From NCBI RefSeq assembly GCF_900143695.1, contig NZ_FRFE01000013.1, positions 87,384-151,383 on the forward strand: a stretch of 64,000 nt of DNA, given 5' to 3'. The stretch is from Desulfopila aestuarii DSM 18488 (GTDB lineage Bacteria; Desulfobacterota; Desulfobulbia; Desulfobulbales; Desulfocapsaceae). The translations under genes and the position numbers were made by a program. The first letter of the stretch is position 1, and each line of letters begins with the position of its first letter. The notes below the pieces were generated by a model, which was not told the origin of the DNA, did no database searches, and saw nothing but the letters and a program-made list of their open reading frames with translations. Below, one piece after another: positions 8,952-18,383 of the stretch.

Positions 8952-9764
8952 ATGGCCAAAATCGAATCAGCGTTTTTTGATCTGAGCTATCTCGATGCTC
9001 TGGCCCGTCGTAACACCTGCATTCATCGCCTCGATCCCCGGATCAAGGTCATAGCAACTGCTGTTTTTGTCATCTGTGTTGTGTCGTTTCACAAATACGC
9101 CATCTCCGCCATGCTGCCCTTTGCCCTCGTTCTCGTACTGGTGATGGGGCTGGCAGAGGTCCCTGCCAGCTATGTGGCGCGAAAACTGCTGATTGTCTCG
9201 CCCTTTGCGGTTATGGTGGGGATCTTCAATCCCCTGCTCGATCACCAGCCGCTCATGCAGCTTGGCCCCATCGTCATAAGTGGCGGCTGGATCTCCTTCT
9301 TCTCTATCCTGCTCCGTTTCAGTCTGACGGTGAGCGCGGTGCTGCTGCTTATCGCCAGCACCGGTTTCAATGCGGTTTGCATGGCCATGGTCAAGCTCGG
9401 CATGCCCCGCATTTTTGCAGTACAACTGCTGATGCTCTACCGTTATATCTTCGTGCTCGTCGACGAAGGAATTCGTATCCATCAGGCCCGCGCCCTGCGC
9501 TCGTTTCAAAAACGGGGTCTTTCCATGAAAACCTTCAGCCATCTAGTGGGCCAGCTACTCCTCAGAACCCTGGACCGGGCCCAGCGCATTCATCTGGCCA
9601 TGCTCTGTCGTGGGTTCGACGGTACCATCCGCATTCAGCGCGTCTTTACAATTACCAAAGGCGATCTGTTCTTTCTCGCCAACTGCTGCACAGTACTCTT
9701 TCTTCTCCGCTATTTTGATCTGCCGCTTTACATCGGCCGATTGCTTACAAGGTTGCTATCATGA
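8952..9764 (+). CDS. nikQ: ECF transporter transmembrane T-component (NikQ/CbiQ)
   Basis: A 270-residue integral membrane protein of the CbiQ/EcfT family. It opens with a cytosolic segment ending in HRLDPRIKVIATAVFVI, typical of the family, then several helices. The cytosolic coupling region carries the two Ala-Arg motifs that dock onto the ATPase: HQARALRSFQKRG (~residues 177-189) and HLAMLCRGFDG (~218-228). It transmits ATP hydrolysis in NikO to the S-component NikM. It follows nikM after a 100-bp gap containing a terminator-like hairpin, and its stop overlaps the nikO start by 4 bp. Confidence 0.9.
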   Translation: MAKIESAFFDLSYLDALARRNTCIHRLDPRIKVIATAVFVICVVSFHKYAISAMLPFALVLVLVMGLAEVPASYVARKLLIVSPFAVMVGIFNPLLDHQPLMQLGPIVISGGWISFFSILLRFSLTVSAVLLLIASTGFNAVCMAMVKLGMPRIFAVQLLMLYRYIFVLVDEGIRIHQARALRSFQKRGLSMKTFSHLVGQLLLRTLDRAQRIHLAMLCRGFDGTIRIQRVFTITKGDLFFLANCCTVLFLLRYFDLPLYIGRLLTRLLS

Positions 9765-10522
9765 GCCATCATATTGTCGAAGTTACCGATCTCACCCACA
9801 CCTACCCCGACGGCACCATGGCAGTACGCGGTATCTCGTTTCGGATTCATCACGGTGAGTCAGTGGCTGTGGTCGGGGCCAATGGTGCCGGCAAATCAAC
9901 CCTTCTCCTTCACCTGAACGGCTATCTCACCCCGCAGCACGGCTCGGTGCGAATCGGTGATTTCCCCCTAACCAAAGCAACTGTGCAGGATATCAGGAAG
10001 ACAGTCGGCATGATATTCCAGGATCCCGACGATCAGCTGTTCATGCCAACCGTCTACGATGATGTGGCTTTCGGACCATTGAACCTGGGATTGCCACCGG
10101 AGGAGGTGGAGATTCGGGTGCAGGACGCTCTTGTCCGCACCGCAGTTGCCCATCTACGGGAAAGGCCGCCCTATAAGCTCTCAGGCGGTGAAAAGCGGGC
10201 GGTGGCGATCGCCACAGTACTGGCCATGACCCCGGACATTTTAGTGATGGATGAGCCGAGTTCCAATCTTGACCCTCGCGCGCGCCGCACCCTTATCGAA
10301 CTTCTGGCCGGATTTCATCACACCAAGATTATCGCCACCCATGATCTGGATATGGTGCTCGATCTGTGTGAACGGACCATCGTTATCCATGAAGGCACTA
10401 TCATGGCAGACGGCCCGACACTGGATATTTTCAACGACATGGAGCTTCTTGCGAGAAGCCATCTGGAAAAACCCTTCCGGCTTCAGGGCTGCCCTATCTG
10501 TAGCGGCGAGTTGTCACGGTAA
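9761..10522 (+). CDS. nikO: ECF transporter ATPase (NikO/CbiO)
   Basis: A 253-residue ABC ATPase. Walker A is GANGAGKST (~residue 44), the Q-loop segment is GMIFQDPDDQLFMPTVYDDVAFGP (the extended Q-helix typical of ECF ATPases), the signature is LSGGEKRAVAIA, Walker B is ILVMDEPSSNLD and the switch His is in ATHDLDMVLD. The C-terminus ends with a short CPIC pair (GCPICSGEL), unusual for the family and possibly a metal ligand. A 4-bp ATGA overlap with nikQ indicates translational coupling. It powers Ni2+/Co2+ uptake. Confidence 0.92.
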   Translation: MSHHIVEVTDLTHTYPDGTMAVRGISFRIHHGESVAVVGANGAGKSTLLLHLNGYLTPQHGSVRIGDFPLTKATVQDIRKTVGMIFQDPDDQLFMPTVYDDVAFGPLNLGLPPEEVEIRVQDALVRTAVAHLRERPPYKLSGGEKRAVAIATVLAMTPDILVMDEPSSNLDPRARRTLIELLAGFHHTKIIATHDLDMVLDLCERTIVIHEGTIMADGPTLDIFNDMELLARSHLEKPFRLQGCPICSGELSR

Positions 10523-10533
10523 AGGGTTTGCGC

Positions 10534-11157
10534 TCATTTATGAGCCGTCATGAGTTTTACCGCCAGAACCATAAAAATCGACCCTGCCGTTCTATTGAGG
10601 ATTTTCCCTGCCCGCTCCGAGCGTGCCAGCCACTGGCCGAAGGTCCCAGCCAAAAGACTTACCGCGCCAAAGATAAGAATGGTGGAGACGATAAAGACAG
10701 CTCCCAGAATCAGCATCTGAAAAACAATACTTCCCCGGGCAGGATCGACAAACTGCGGCAGAAATGCCATGAAGAAGATCGAAACCTTGGGGTTGGTGAC
10801 ATTCATGATCACCCCGCGGCGATAGAGTTTTCCCATACTGAGTTGCTGGACCGAACCAACGCCGTTCACACCACTGGCCTTAAACGAGAGATACGCCAGG
10901 TAGAGAAGGTAGGCCGCCCCCACCCCTTTTAAAAGATTAAAGGCCAGCATCGAGGTCTGAAAAATTGCAGCCACCCCAAGTGAGACCGCCGCTGTATGAA
11001 CAAGAATACCGGTACAGAGCCCTAAAGTCACTATCAGCCCGGCACGCCGTCCATGCTGAGCCGACTGGGCCAGGACGAAAATATTGTCTGGTCCGGGGGC
11101 TAACGCCAGCAAGAGCGATGATGTGAAAAAGAGCAGGAACGTCTCAACAGGAATCAT
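10534..11157 (-). CDS. LysE/RhtB-family amino-acid exporter
   Basis: A 207-residue protein with about six hydrophobic helices. It has the family N-terminal motif LALAPGPDNIFVLAQSAQHGRRAGL, the loop-1 KGVGAAYLLYLAYLSFKA and GVIMNVTNPKVSIFFMAFLPQFV. LysE/RhtB proteins export amino acids such as lysine, threonine or homoserine lactone; the specificity cannot be told. ATG 11157 is preceded by GGAGGG at five bases; an upstream in-frame ATG at 11169 overlaps that RBS region and is less likely. It is convergent with nikO (11 bp between stops). A terminator separates it from the transketolase gene upstream on the same strand. Confidence 0.88.
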   Translation of the reverse strand: MIPVETFLLFFTSSLLLALAPGPDNIFVLAQSAQHGRRAGLIVTLGLCTGILVHTAAVSLGVAAIFQTSMLAFNLLKGVGAAYLLYLAYLSFKASGVNGVGSVQQLSMGKLYRRGVIMNVTNPKVSIFFMAFLPQFVDPARGSIVFQMLILGAVFIVSTILIFGAVSLLAGTFGQWLARSERAGKILNRTAGSIFMVLAVKLMTAHK

Positions 11158-11177
11158 TTTTCCCTCCATAAAGCATA

Positions 11178-11219
11178 CAAAAGGGGCAGACCGGAATAAC
11201 CGATCTGCCCCTGTTTTTT
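11178..11219 (-). terminator. Terminator after the transketolase gene
   Basis: AGGGGCAGA (11182-11190) pairs with TCTGCCCCT (11204-11212), and the stem extends by CGG/CCG inside. On the minus strand it is followed by TTTTG; on the plus strand by GTTTTTTC. It lies between the transketolase stop and the lysE start. Confidence 0.75.
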
Positions 11220-11241
11220 CATCGATAAGTGGTGCCTGCCA

Positions 11242-13131
11242 TCAGCCGATCAGGGCACGGATCTTCGCCTTGATATCCTCGCTACCCATACCCTGGTAAG
11301 GGATCTGCTCAGTAAGACCGCCCTGTCCCAGTTTGCAGGTACCCATGGTACCAAACTTTGGCGTCAAAGCACGCTCCAGCAGCCAGGTTCCGAAACGACT
11401 GCCCAGACCGGTCTTCTGGTTCTGGGTTTCCACTACGAGCACGAAAGGTGCCTTGCCGACTTTAGCGAGCATGTCTTCATCGATCACATTCAGGGTCGGT
11501 TTGTTGATAAGACCGACATCGATGCCCTCGGCTTTCAGTTGTTCAACCACGTCGAGGCAGCGATACAGCATCTCGCCATAGCTGACGATATAACCTGCTG
11601 AACCTTCGCGAACAACCTCGTCCTTACCCGGAACAAAGGTATACCCTTCATCATACATTTTCTTGCCCGCGGTATCCAAAATCCACGGGGTTGCCGAACG
11701 GGTGGAATAGACGAAGCGCAGGCCGGAATCGTTGAATATCGCCTTCAGCATCGATTTCATCTGCAGAGTGTCCGCCGGGAAATAGAGGCGGGTATCATCG
11801 TTTTCCGCCAGCGCGTTATCGGCAAAGAAATTGTTGATACCGAAATGACAGGTATTGTCGGCCATGTCATCAACACCGGAGTGAGAGAAATGGGCTATCA
11901 CATTGGCTTTATTTAAGCGGGCCATAGTGATTTCAGAAATAACCATTTCCTGAAACGCGGCAAAGGTCCCAAAAATGCCAAGACGTCCCGGTTCAGAGCC
12001 GAAACCGGCGGCAACCGAATAGTTATTGCGCTCCATGATACCTGCGGTCACATACACTTCTGGGTGGTTCTTACGGATATGGTGCAGACCACAGGAGCCT
12101 TCGAGATCGGAGTCAACGACCAGTACTTTTTTCGCCGGCTCGTCAATGCCATCAAGAATTTCACAGACAATCTTGCCGAAATCGTCACGGCATTTGCCAG
12201 ACTCAGGAGTTGACCCCAGGTAGGTGGTTTTGGTCTTCTCGACCTTGAACGTTTCGAGAATCTCAACAGCTGCGCTGTAGTTCCGTGCTTTCAGGTAATC
12301 AACGGCCAAATTCACCGGAATAACATCGTGTCCCTTGGGCAGTCCTTCAATACCTGGTACACCCACTGCCATCTTCCGTCGGTTCACCAGCGCCACAGGG
12401 CCGTCAGCAACCATCGCCTGCTGGATGCGGGTAAAGAGTGCATCCAGATCCTCCCCGTTACCAGCATTAACACTGAGTCCGTGTCCTTCCAGGGTTTTCA
12501 CCAGGTCATAGCCTGGCATATACTGCGTCGGATGACCGGCGATGGTGACATCGTTATCATCGAGCATGAGCTTAACCTTCAGATTACGCATCACCGCATA
12601 GCGGGCGGCCTCAGCATCATCACCTTCCATCTGCGAGCCGTCGGAACCGAACATAACCACGATCTTTTCACGGTCAGCCTCAGCAACACCGTTCACGTAG
12701 CTCCACATATGACCGAGGCGACCGGAGGAGAAGAATACTCCATCCTTGTCCTCACGCTCCGGATGACCGTAGTAGCCTTTGCCAAATTCCCGATAATGGA
12801 GCAAAGATTCTTCATCGCGATGACCGTTTAAAACTGCCATCATATACTGGATGGCAACCCGATGACCCGCCTCATCAAAATAGACCGGGTGCACGGTGTT
12901 CGAGCCTTTCATAAAACCGTCAACAATCAGCAACTCCGGCACGATGTCATATGCACCACCGGTATGTCCACCAAGTCCTTTCACATTGGCAAGGGCAGTG
13001 AAAAAGACGAGGCTGTCACGGACGATACGGATATTTTCCACCAGAGTGGCACGCTGCTCAGCAGTCAGGGCGGTCTGGCTCAAGTCCAGCTTCAGCGGGG
13101 TGTAACCGCTGAGATCAATCGGGAATTTCAT
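11242..13131 (-). CDS. Transketolase-like thiamine-diphosphate enzyme, divergent
   Basis: A 629-residue ThDP enzyme with both transketolase halves in one chain. The ThDP/metal motif is FGSDGSQMEGDDAEA...LMLDDNDVTIAG (~residues 160-200); the first Gly of the usual GDG is Ser. The pyrimidine domain carries the catalytic-type Glu in TAGIMERNNYSVAAGFG (~residue 369), then HFSHSGVDDMADNTCHF and a C-terminal domain. Transketolases move two-carbon ketol units in the pentose phosphate pathway, but the N-terminal motif here (KGLGGHTGGAYDIV) is not the usual SGHPG form, so a related reaction is possible. It is preceded by an IclR gene on the same strand, 219 bp upstream, which may control it. Confidence 0.8.
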   Translation of the reverse strand: MKFPIDLSGYTPLKLDLSQTALTAEQRATLVENIRIVRDSLVFFTALANVKGLGGHTGGAYDIVPELLIVDGFMKGSNTVHPVYFDEAGHRVAIQYMMAVLNGHRDEESLLHYREFGKGYYGHPEREDKDGVFFSSGRLGHMWSYVNGVAEADREKIVVMFGSDGSQMEGDDAEAARYAVMRNLKVKLMLDDNDVTIAGHPTQYMPGYDLVKTLEGHGLSVNAGNGEDLDALFTRIQQAMVADGPVALVNRRKMAVGVPGIEGLPKGHDVIPVNLAVDYLKARNYSAAVEILETFKVEKTKTTYLGSTPESGKCRDDFGKIVCEILDGIDEPAKKVLVVDSDLEGSCGLHHIRKNHPEVYVTAGIMERNNYSVAAGFGSEPGRLGIFGTFAAFQEMVISEITMARLNKANVIAHFSHSGVDDMADNTCHFGINNFFADNALAENDDTRLYFPADTLQMKSMLKAIFNDSGLRFVYSTRSATPWILDTAGKKMYDEGYTFVPGKDEVVREGSAGYIVSYGEMLYRCLDVVEQLKAEGIDVGLINKPTLNVIDEDMLAKVGKAPFVLVVETQNQKTGLGSRFGTWLLERALTPKFGTMGTCKLGQGGLTEQIPYQGMGSEDIKAKIRALIG

Positions 13132-13262
13132 TTCTTTCCTCCAGGAAGATCAGCACAATATGACAAGGGTTGTGGTCGAAAAAGTAACGCACCGGGATTA
13201 GGCCGTATTTTTATTACTCTACGCCATGCTCACCGGGGAACATGGCTGGACCATAAATCAAG

Positions 13263-13299
13263 CATGGGTATAGGCACCATTGAGGTACCCATACCCATG
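13263..13299. promoter_or_regulatory. Inverted repeat upstream of the transketolase gene
   Basis: CATGGGTAT (13263-13271) and ATACCCATG (13291-13299) are perfect 9-bp inverted arms around a 19-bp spacer that contains GGTACC. It lies between the IclR stop and the transketolase start, ~130 bp before the latter. It could be an operator for the neighbouring IclR protein or a leader hairpin. Confidence 0.4.
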
Positions 13300-13350
13300 T
13301 TCAACAACTGCAATACGCATCCCGCCAGCAATACCAGCGGGTCGAGATAA

Positions 13351-14121
13351 TTAATTTTCCGGGCCGCCCAACCGTTTGGTCAGCTCGCTGGCGGTTTCGA
13401 TGACCTTATTGGTAATGCTCAGCATCTGCTCATAGCTGTCAAGATCGGTCAAAGTAGAAACAGACAGCGCTGCAACCACCTCTCCGGAGTTGTCCCGGAC
13501 GGGTGCGGAAACGCAGCGAACCATCTTCCAGTTCTCTTCGTCGTCGCTGGCCCAACCTCGCTTGCGAACCTCCTGCAGAGTAGCCTTGACCTCTTCGGGA
13601 TTGACCCTGGTATTGGGAGTAAGCTTCACGAAATCAACTTTTTTCAGTATCTTGTCCACCTCTTTTTCAGGTTTCCAGGCTAAAAGCACCTTGCCCATGG
13701 CGGTGGAGTGAACCCCAACTCGCTTTCCGGCCCAGGTGTCGATAGAGATTGACCCGTGGACGTTTTCCTTTAAGAGATAAATGACCTGAGAATCGTCGAG
13801 GATACCCAGATGGACGGTTCTCTGAGTTTCGGTAGAAAGCGATTTGACCAGTGGACGAGCCTCAGTGGTGAGATCCACATGGGAAGCGGCCTTGGCACCC
13901 AACTCAATCAATCGAAGACCGAGAGTGTAGCGGGCACTGTCACCAACTTCCCTGACAAAGCCGAGTGATTCCAGTGTGCTGATGGTTTTATAGGTGCTGC
14001 TTTTCGGATGGCCGAGCGTTGTATGAATTTCCGTAAACGAAGCTTCACCGCGCTGTAGGAGAAAATCAAGGATCTCGTTGGCCTTGATGAGTGCCGAAAC
14101 GGCATAGAATTTTTTTGGCAT
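13351..14121 (-). CDS. IclR-family transcriptional regulator
   Basis: A 256-residue regulator. Residues ~5-70 form the winged helix-turn-helix (ALIKANEILDFLLQRGEASF, then HPKSSTYKTISTLESLGFV). The rest is the IclR effector-binding GAF-like domain (TVHLGILDDSQVIYL...GVHSTAMGKVLLAW...RGWASDDEENWKMVRCVSAPV). IclR proteins are dimers that bind palindromic operators and respond to small organic acids or aromatics. It is placed just 5' of the transketolase on the same strand, making that gene a likely target. The divergent side faces non-coding DNA before dppF. GTG 14133 is an alternative start. Confidence 0.9.
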   Translation of the reverse strand: MPKKFYAVSALIKANEILDFLLQRGEASFTEIHTTLGHPKSSTYKTISTLESLGFVREVGDSARYTLGLRLIELGAKAASHVDLTTEARPLVKSLSTETQRTVHLGILDDSQVIYLLKENVHGSISIDTWAGKRVGVHSTAMGKVLLAWKPEKEVDKILKKVDFVKLTPNTRVNPEEVKATLQEVRKRGWASDDEENWKMVRCVSAPVRDNSGEVVAALSVSTLTDLDSYEQMLSITNKVIETASELTKRLGGPEN

Positions 14122-14355
14122 AACCTGAAACACTTAGACATGGGGACTCAGCCGTCCGCATTGATCCAGCTGAGCTGTTACTTACTATTTCGTAAGAATT
14201 GCGGGTATCATAAAAACGCACGATGCAACCAACTTCTCCGTCCTGCAGTTTTCAAGACTCTTGGGGGGTGCGTCAAAGTTTCATTTATGAAACCTTTTCC
14301 AAAAAATGCTCAATATCGGCCATTATGTCAATATAAAACTCACCGTATACCGTCA

Positions 14356-14382
14356 CCCGGCTGCGCTTTTCTCGCAACCGGG
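14356..14382 (-). terminator. Hairpin at the end of the dpp operon
   Basis: CCCGGCTGCG and CGCAACCGGG pair over ten positions with one mismatch around a 7-nt loop, 17 bp past the dppF stop. No T-run follows on the minus strand, so it may be a 3'-end stabiliser rather than an intrinsic terminator. Confidence 0.5.
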
Positions 14383-14398
14383 ATCAATTGTCCGGTTC

Positions 14399-15367
14399 TC
14401 ATTCCTTGGCCACATGACAGGCTACCAGACTTTGACCGACAGTTCGAATCTCGGGTTTCACCTTTGGACAGACATCTATCTTATACGAACAGCGGGGATG
14501 GAAAGTACATCCGGAGGGAGGATTCATTGGAGAGGGCAGCTCACCTTTCAAGACAATCCGTCGCTTCTCCTTGAACGGATCTGCTACCGGTGTAGCTGAT
14601 AAGAGCGCCTGGGTATAGGGGTGTTTGGGATCTTCAAATACCGTATCCCTGCTACCGGATTCCACCGGTACACCCAGATACATAACCATTACCTCATCGG
14701 CAATATGATGGACCACCGACAGGTCATGGCTGATAAACAGATATGCCAGTTCCAGACGCTCCTGCAGCTCTACAAGAAGATTCAATATCTGCGCCTGAAT
14801 CGATACATCGAGGGCGGATACCGGCTCATCAAGTACAAGAATTTCCGGATCAAGCATCAAAGCCCGTGCCACGGCAATACGCTGCCGCTGCCCGCCGGAG
14901 AACATATGCGGGTAGCGATCGTAATGCTCCGGCCGGAGGCCGACCAAGGCCAGCATATCCCGTGCTGCCTTTTCACGTTCAGCCTTACTTTGGGTGGTAT
15001 TGACAAGGAGGGGTTCCTCCAGAGCGTGACCGATCTTCTGCCGGGGATTGAGGGAGCCATAAGGGTCCTGGAAAACAATCTGCACCCTTTTATGGTATTT
15101 ACGACGCTCGTTGTCGCTCAGTTTCGCCATATCCACGCCGCCGATATTCAGAGAACCGGACGTGGGCCTCTCAATCAGTGTAACCAGGCGGGCCAGGGTT
15201 GATTTACCGCAGCCGGACTCACCGACCACTGCCAGCGTTTTGCCACGCTGGAGATTGAAGGTCGCTCCGTCAAGCGCCTTGACCACAGCCGGAGATTTGA
15301 AAGCGCCCCGGCTCACATCGTAATGCCGGGCGAGATTTTGTGCCTGAAGTACAATTTCGTTTTTCAT
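14399..15367 (-). CDS. dppF: Dipeptide ABC transporter ATPase DppF
   Basis: A 322-residue ABC ATPase of the Opp/Dpp type. Walker A is GESGCGKST (~residue 51), Q-loop IVFQDPYGSLNPR, signature FSGGQRQRIAVARALMLDP, Walker B ILVLDEPVSALD and H-loop FISHDLSVVHHIADEVMVMYLG. The C-terminal oligopeptide extension has the Cys cluster CTFHPRCSYKIDVC, which in this family can bind an Fe-S cluster, and ends GQSLVACHV. The sequence closely follows E. coli DppF as I recall it. It is the last gene of dppABCDF; its start overlaps the dppD stop by 4 bp. It energises peptide uptake from the cytosolic face. Confidence 0.93.
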   Translation of the reverse strand: MKNEIVLQAQNLARHYDVSRGAFKSPAVVKALDGATFNLQRGKTLAVVGESGCGKSTLARLVTLIERPTSGSLNIGGVDMAKLSDNERRKYHKRVQIVFQDPYGSLNPRQKIGHALEEPLLVNTTQSKAEREKAARDMLALVGLRPEHYDRYPHMFSGGQRQRIAVARALMLDPEILVLDEPVSALDVSIQAQILNLLVELQERLELAYLFISHDLSVVHHIADEVMVMYLGVPVESGSRDTVFEDPKHPYTQALLSATPVADPFKEKRRIVLKGELPSPMNPPSGCTFHPRCSYKIDVCPKVKPEIRTVGQSLVACHVAKE

Positions 15368-16365
15368 GCTGCCGCCTCCCTGTTCTCCGGGTGGCCAACA
15401 GGCAGACCCTCTGCCAGAGGATAGTGGCAGAGGGCCCGGCCCATCTCATGGGATGCAACCTTCGGCGGCGTGGTGCGACACAGCTCGGTGGCAAAAGAAC
15501 ATCGTGGCGAAAAGAGGCACCCCTCAGGCCGGTCGAACTGGCCGGGAACCACACCGGGAATTGACGGGAGTTTGCGGGCCTGGCTTCTCTCCGGCAAGGA
15601 AGCAAGAAGCGCAGAGGTATAGGGGTGATGAGGGTTGGAAAAGAGCCCACGCACCTCCTGCTTTTCCACCTGCTGACCAGCATATTGGACAACCACCCGC
15701 TCGGCCGTCTCCGCTACTACCCCCATGTCATGGGTGATAAGAATGAGCGACATATCCTGTTCTTTCTGGAGTTTCAACAGCAGATCGAGAATCTGTGCCT
15801 GGATGGTCACATCAAGTGCGGTAGTCGGTTCGTCGGCAATCAACAGCCGGGGGTTGCAGCTGATGGCCATGGCAATCATCACCCTTTGACTCATACCACC
15901 GGACAACTGGTGCGGGAAAGCCGATAACCGTTTTTGCGGCTCGGGAATACCCACCAGTTCAAGAAGTTCCAAAGCCCTGGCGTTGCATGCCCGACGGTCC
16001 ATATTTTTATGAACCTTGAGGGACTCGGTAAGCTGAAAACCGACGGTGAAGCAGGGGTTGAGGCTCGTCATCGGTTCCTGGAAGATCATGGTCATTTCCG
16101 AGCCGACGATGGACCGTCGTGTCTTCTTGTCCATTGTCAGCATATCTTTGCCGTCAAACCTGAGCACATCGGCAGTGACAGTGGCAGTCCAGGGGAGTAA
16201 CCCCATCAAGGCCAGCATAGCCACCGATTTCCCGGAGCCGGACTCGCCGACAATGGAGACGATGTCGCCGGGTTCAACATTGAGTGTCACTCCGTCTACC
16301 GCCTTGAATTGCCCTCCGGCGGTGAGAAATGAAACCGATAAATTCTGTATTTCAAGTAATGGCAT
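15364..16365 (-). CDS. dppD: Dipeptide ABC transporter ATPase DppD
   Basis: A 333-residue ABC ATPase pairing with DppF. Walker A is GESGSGKSV (~residue 39), Q-loop [20 protein letters not shown], signature [19 protein letters not shown], Walker [13 protein letters not shown], switch His in [18 protein letters not shown]. The C-terminal oligopeptide domain carries the conserved [19 protein letters not shown] and further cysteines ([17 protein letters not shown]). The GMSQRV signature variant is the same as in E. coli DppD. It is fourth in the operon, five bases after dppC and overlapping dppF by 4 bp. Confidence 0.93.
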   Translation of the reverse strand: MPLLEIQNLSVSFLTAGGQFKAVDGVTLNVEPGDIVSIVGESGSGKSVAMLALMGLLPWTATVTADVLRFDGKDMLTMDKKTRRSIVGSEMTMIFQEPMTSLNPCFTVGFQLTESLKVHKNMDRRACNARALELLELVGIPEPQKRLSAFPHQLSGGMSQRVMIAMAISCNPRLLIADEPTTALDVTIQAQILDLLLKLQKEQDMSLILITHDMGVVAETAERVVVQYAGQQVEKQEVRGLFSNPHHPYTSALLASLPERSQARKLPSIPGVVPGQFDRPEGCLFSPRCSFATELCRTTPPKVASHEMGRALCHYPLAEGLPVGHPENREAAA

Positions 16366-16370
16366 TTCGT

Positions 16371-17282
16371 TTATGACCGTTTAAGTTTCGGATCAAGGGC
16401 ATCACGCAGCCCGTCCCCCATCAGATTGATCGCCAGAACCGTGAGCAGGATAGCAAGACCTGGGAAAGTCACTACCCACCAGGCCCTCAGGATAAACTCC
16501 CGCGCTTCAGCGAGCATTGTGCCCCATTCCGGGGTCGGTGGCTGAGCGCCAAGACCAAGGAAACCGAGCGCCGCGGCATCAAGAATGGCGGTGGAAAAAC
16601 TGAGTGCAGCCTGGACGATCAACGGGGCCATGCAGTTCGGGAGGATGGTGACAAACATCAGGCGTAACTGTTTCACCCCGATAACCCGGGCAGCCGTCAC
16701 ATAATCCTTTGTCATCTCGCCGATCACCGCAGCACGGGTAAGTCGCACGTAATGCGGCTGTTGAACAATGGCGATGGCTATCATGGCGTTCATCAGGCTC
16801 GGCCCCAAAAGGGCGACGAGTACCAGCGCCAGCAGCAAGCTGGGAAAGGCCAGCACGACATCCATGATCCGCATAATGGCGGTATCCACCCGGCCCCGGA
16901 AAAAACCGGCACAGAGCCCAAGAAAGATGCCGGCAAAGAGTGATATCGAAACAACGATACAGCCGATAAACAAGGAGTAACGGGACCCGTAGATCAGCCG
17001 GGACAACACATCGCGGCCAACCGCATCGGTGCCAAGCGGAAAGCGCAGGCTGCCACCATCCTGCCAGAACGGCGGTTGCAGAAACGCTTCGCGATACTGG
17101 ACATTGGATGCATGTGGCGCCAGGAAATCGGCGAAAACTGCGATGAGCACAATGCAGACGAAAAAGAAAAGACCGACTACGGCGCCCCGGTTTTCGCTGA
17201 AGTAAGCCCAGAACTCTTGAAGAAGAGCCATTCTACCACTCCGGCGAGTATCCAGTGGGACCTGAAGAGAGACTTCTGACAT
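16371..17282 (-). CDS. dppC: Dipeptide ABC transporter permease DppC
   Basis: A 303-residue inner-membrane permease. A basic N-terminal cytosolic tail precedes helix 1, and the periplasmic part has the family motif FPLGTDAVGRDVLSRLIYGSRYSL. The EAA coupling loop is YVTAARVIGVKQLRLMFVTILPNCMAPLIV, contacting the ATPases. Six helices in total, as expected for OppC/DppC. It pairs with DppB to form the translocation channel. It follows dppB after 6 bp and precedes dppD by 5 bp. Confidence 0.93.
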   Translation of the reverse strand: MSEVSLQVPLDTRRSGRMALLQEFWAYFSENRGAVVGLFFFVCIVLIAVFADFLAPHASNVQYREAFLQPPFWQDGGSLRFPLGTDAVGRDVLSRLIYGSRYSLFIGCIVVSISLFAGIFLGLCAGFFRGRVDTAIMRIMDVVLAFPSLLLALVLVALLGPSLMNAMIAIAIVQQPHYVRLTRAAVIGEMTKDYVTAARVIGVKQLRLMFVTILPNCMAPLIVQAALSFSTAILDAAALGFLGLGAQPPTPEWGTMLAEAREFILRAWWVVTFPGLAILLTVLAINLMGDGLRDALDPKLKRS

Positions 17283-17288
17283 AATAAA

Positions 17289-18299
17289 TTACTCTGTGTG
17301 TCGAATTTGGGGATTGATAAGTCCGTAAAGCAGATCAACAACGAGATTGACCATCATGACTACCGCAGCAATGAGCAGCAGTCCGCCCTGCACCGAGGGA
17401 TAATCACGCCGGGAAATCGAATCGACCATCCATTTGCCGATTCCCGGCCAGGAGAAGATCGTTTCTGTGAGAATGGCACCGGCAAAGAGTACGCCCACCT
17501 GGAGACCTATAACGGTTATAACCGGAATCATCGCGTTACGAAGCGCGTGCAATCCGATAACACGACCCGGCCCTAATCCTTTCGCTTTGGCGGTGCGAAC
17601 ATAATCTTCACCCAGCACTTCGAGCATAGCCGAACGGGTTTGCCGGGCGATCACCGCGAGCGGTATGGTGCCAAGCACAATGGCAGGCAATATCAGGTGC
17701 GAAAGCGCTGAAGAAAACGCACCTTCCTGCCCTGACATGAGGCTGTCTATCAGCATGAAACCAGTAACAGGCTCAAAATAATACAGGAGCGAAATGCGAC
17801 CTGAAACAGGCGTCCATCCGAGGATACCGGAAAAGAAAATAATAAGCAGCAAGCCCCACCAGAAAATCGGCATGGAGTAACCGGTGAGCGCCCCCGCCAT
17901 TACTGTATGATCAAAAACCGACCCCCGTCTTGTGGCGGCAATCATCCCGGCCGGCAAGCCGATAAACACGGCAATTATAATGGCACAGAGCGACAGCTCG
18001 ATGGTGGCGGGAAAAAGCGTGAAAAACTCTTTTGTAACCGGTTTCTTGGTGATAATTGACTTACCGAGATCCCCCTGAGCAAGATCACCGATATAGGAGA
18101 GGTACTGCTCCCAGACCGGGCGGTCAAAGCCATACTCCTTCATCAACGCGGTGTGGCGTTCCTCACTCATACCGCGTTCACCCGCCATCAGGAGGACAGG
18201 ATCACCCGGCAGCAGCCGGATGAAGATAAAGGCTACCAAGGTTACCCCGAAAAAAGTGGGGATGAGCACGCCCAGTTTTCGTAACAGAAATGTAATCAT
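17289..18299 (-). CDS. dppB: Dipeptide ABC transporter permease DppB
   Basis: A 336-residue permease with six helices. It begins with the conserved LRKLGVLIPTFFGVTLVAFIFIRLLPGDP motif spanning helix 1 (residues ~7-35) and has the EAA loop DYVRTAKAKGLGPGRVIGLHALRNAMIPVI and the end motif LLYGLINPQIRH. This is the standard OppB/DppB layout. It is the second gene of the operon, 84 bp after dppA, a gap with no strong hairpin in which the binding-protein message may be processed. Confidence 0.93.
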   Translation of the reverse strand: MITFLLRKLGVLIPTFFGVTLVAFIFIRLLPGDPVLLMAGERGMSEERHTALMKEYGFDRPVWEQYLSYIGDLAQGDLGKSIITKKPVTKEFFTLFPATIELSLCAIIIAVFIGLPAGMIAATRRGSVFDHTVMAGALTGYSMPIFWWGLLLIIFFSGILGWTPVSGRISLLYYFEPVTGFMLIDSLMSGQEGAFSSALSHLILPAIVLGTIPLAVIARQTRSAMLEVLGEDYVRTAKAKGLGPGRVIGLHALRNAMIPVITVIGLQVGVLFAGAILTETIFSWPGIGKWMVDSISRRDYPSVQGGLLLIAAVVMMVNLVVDLLYGLINPQIRHTE

Positions 18300-18383
18300 G
18301 TGGAATTACGTCTAAGTGACTTCATTATTAAACACAGATGAGGGCCGGAAACCTTTATGGCAATCCGGCCCGCAGGGAGAACA

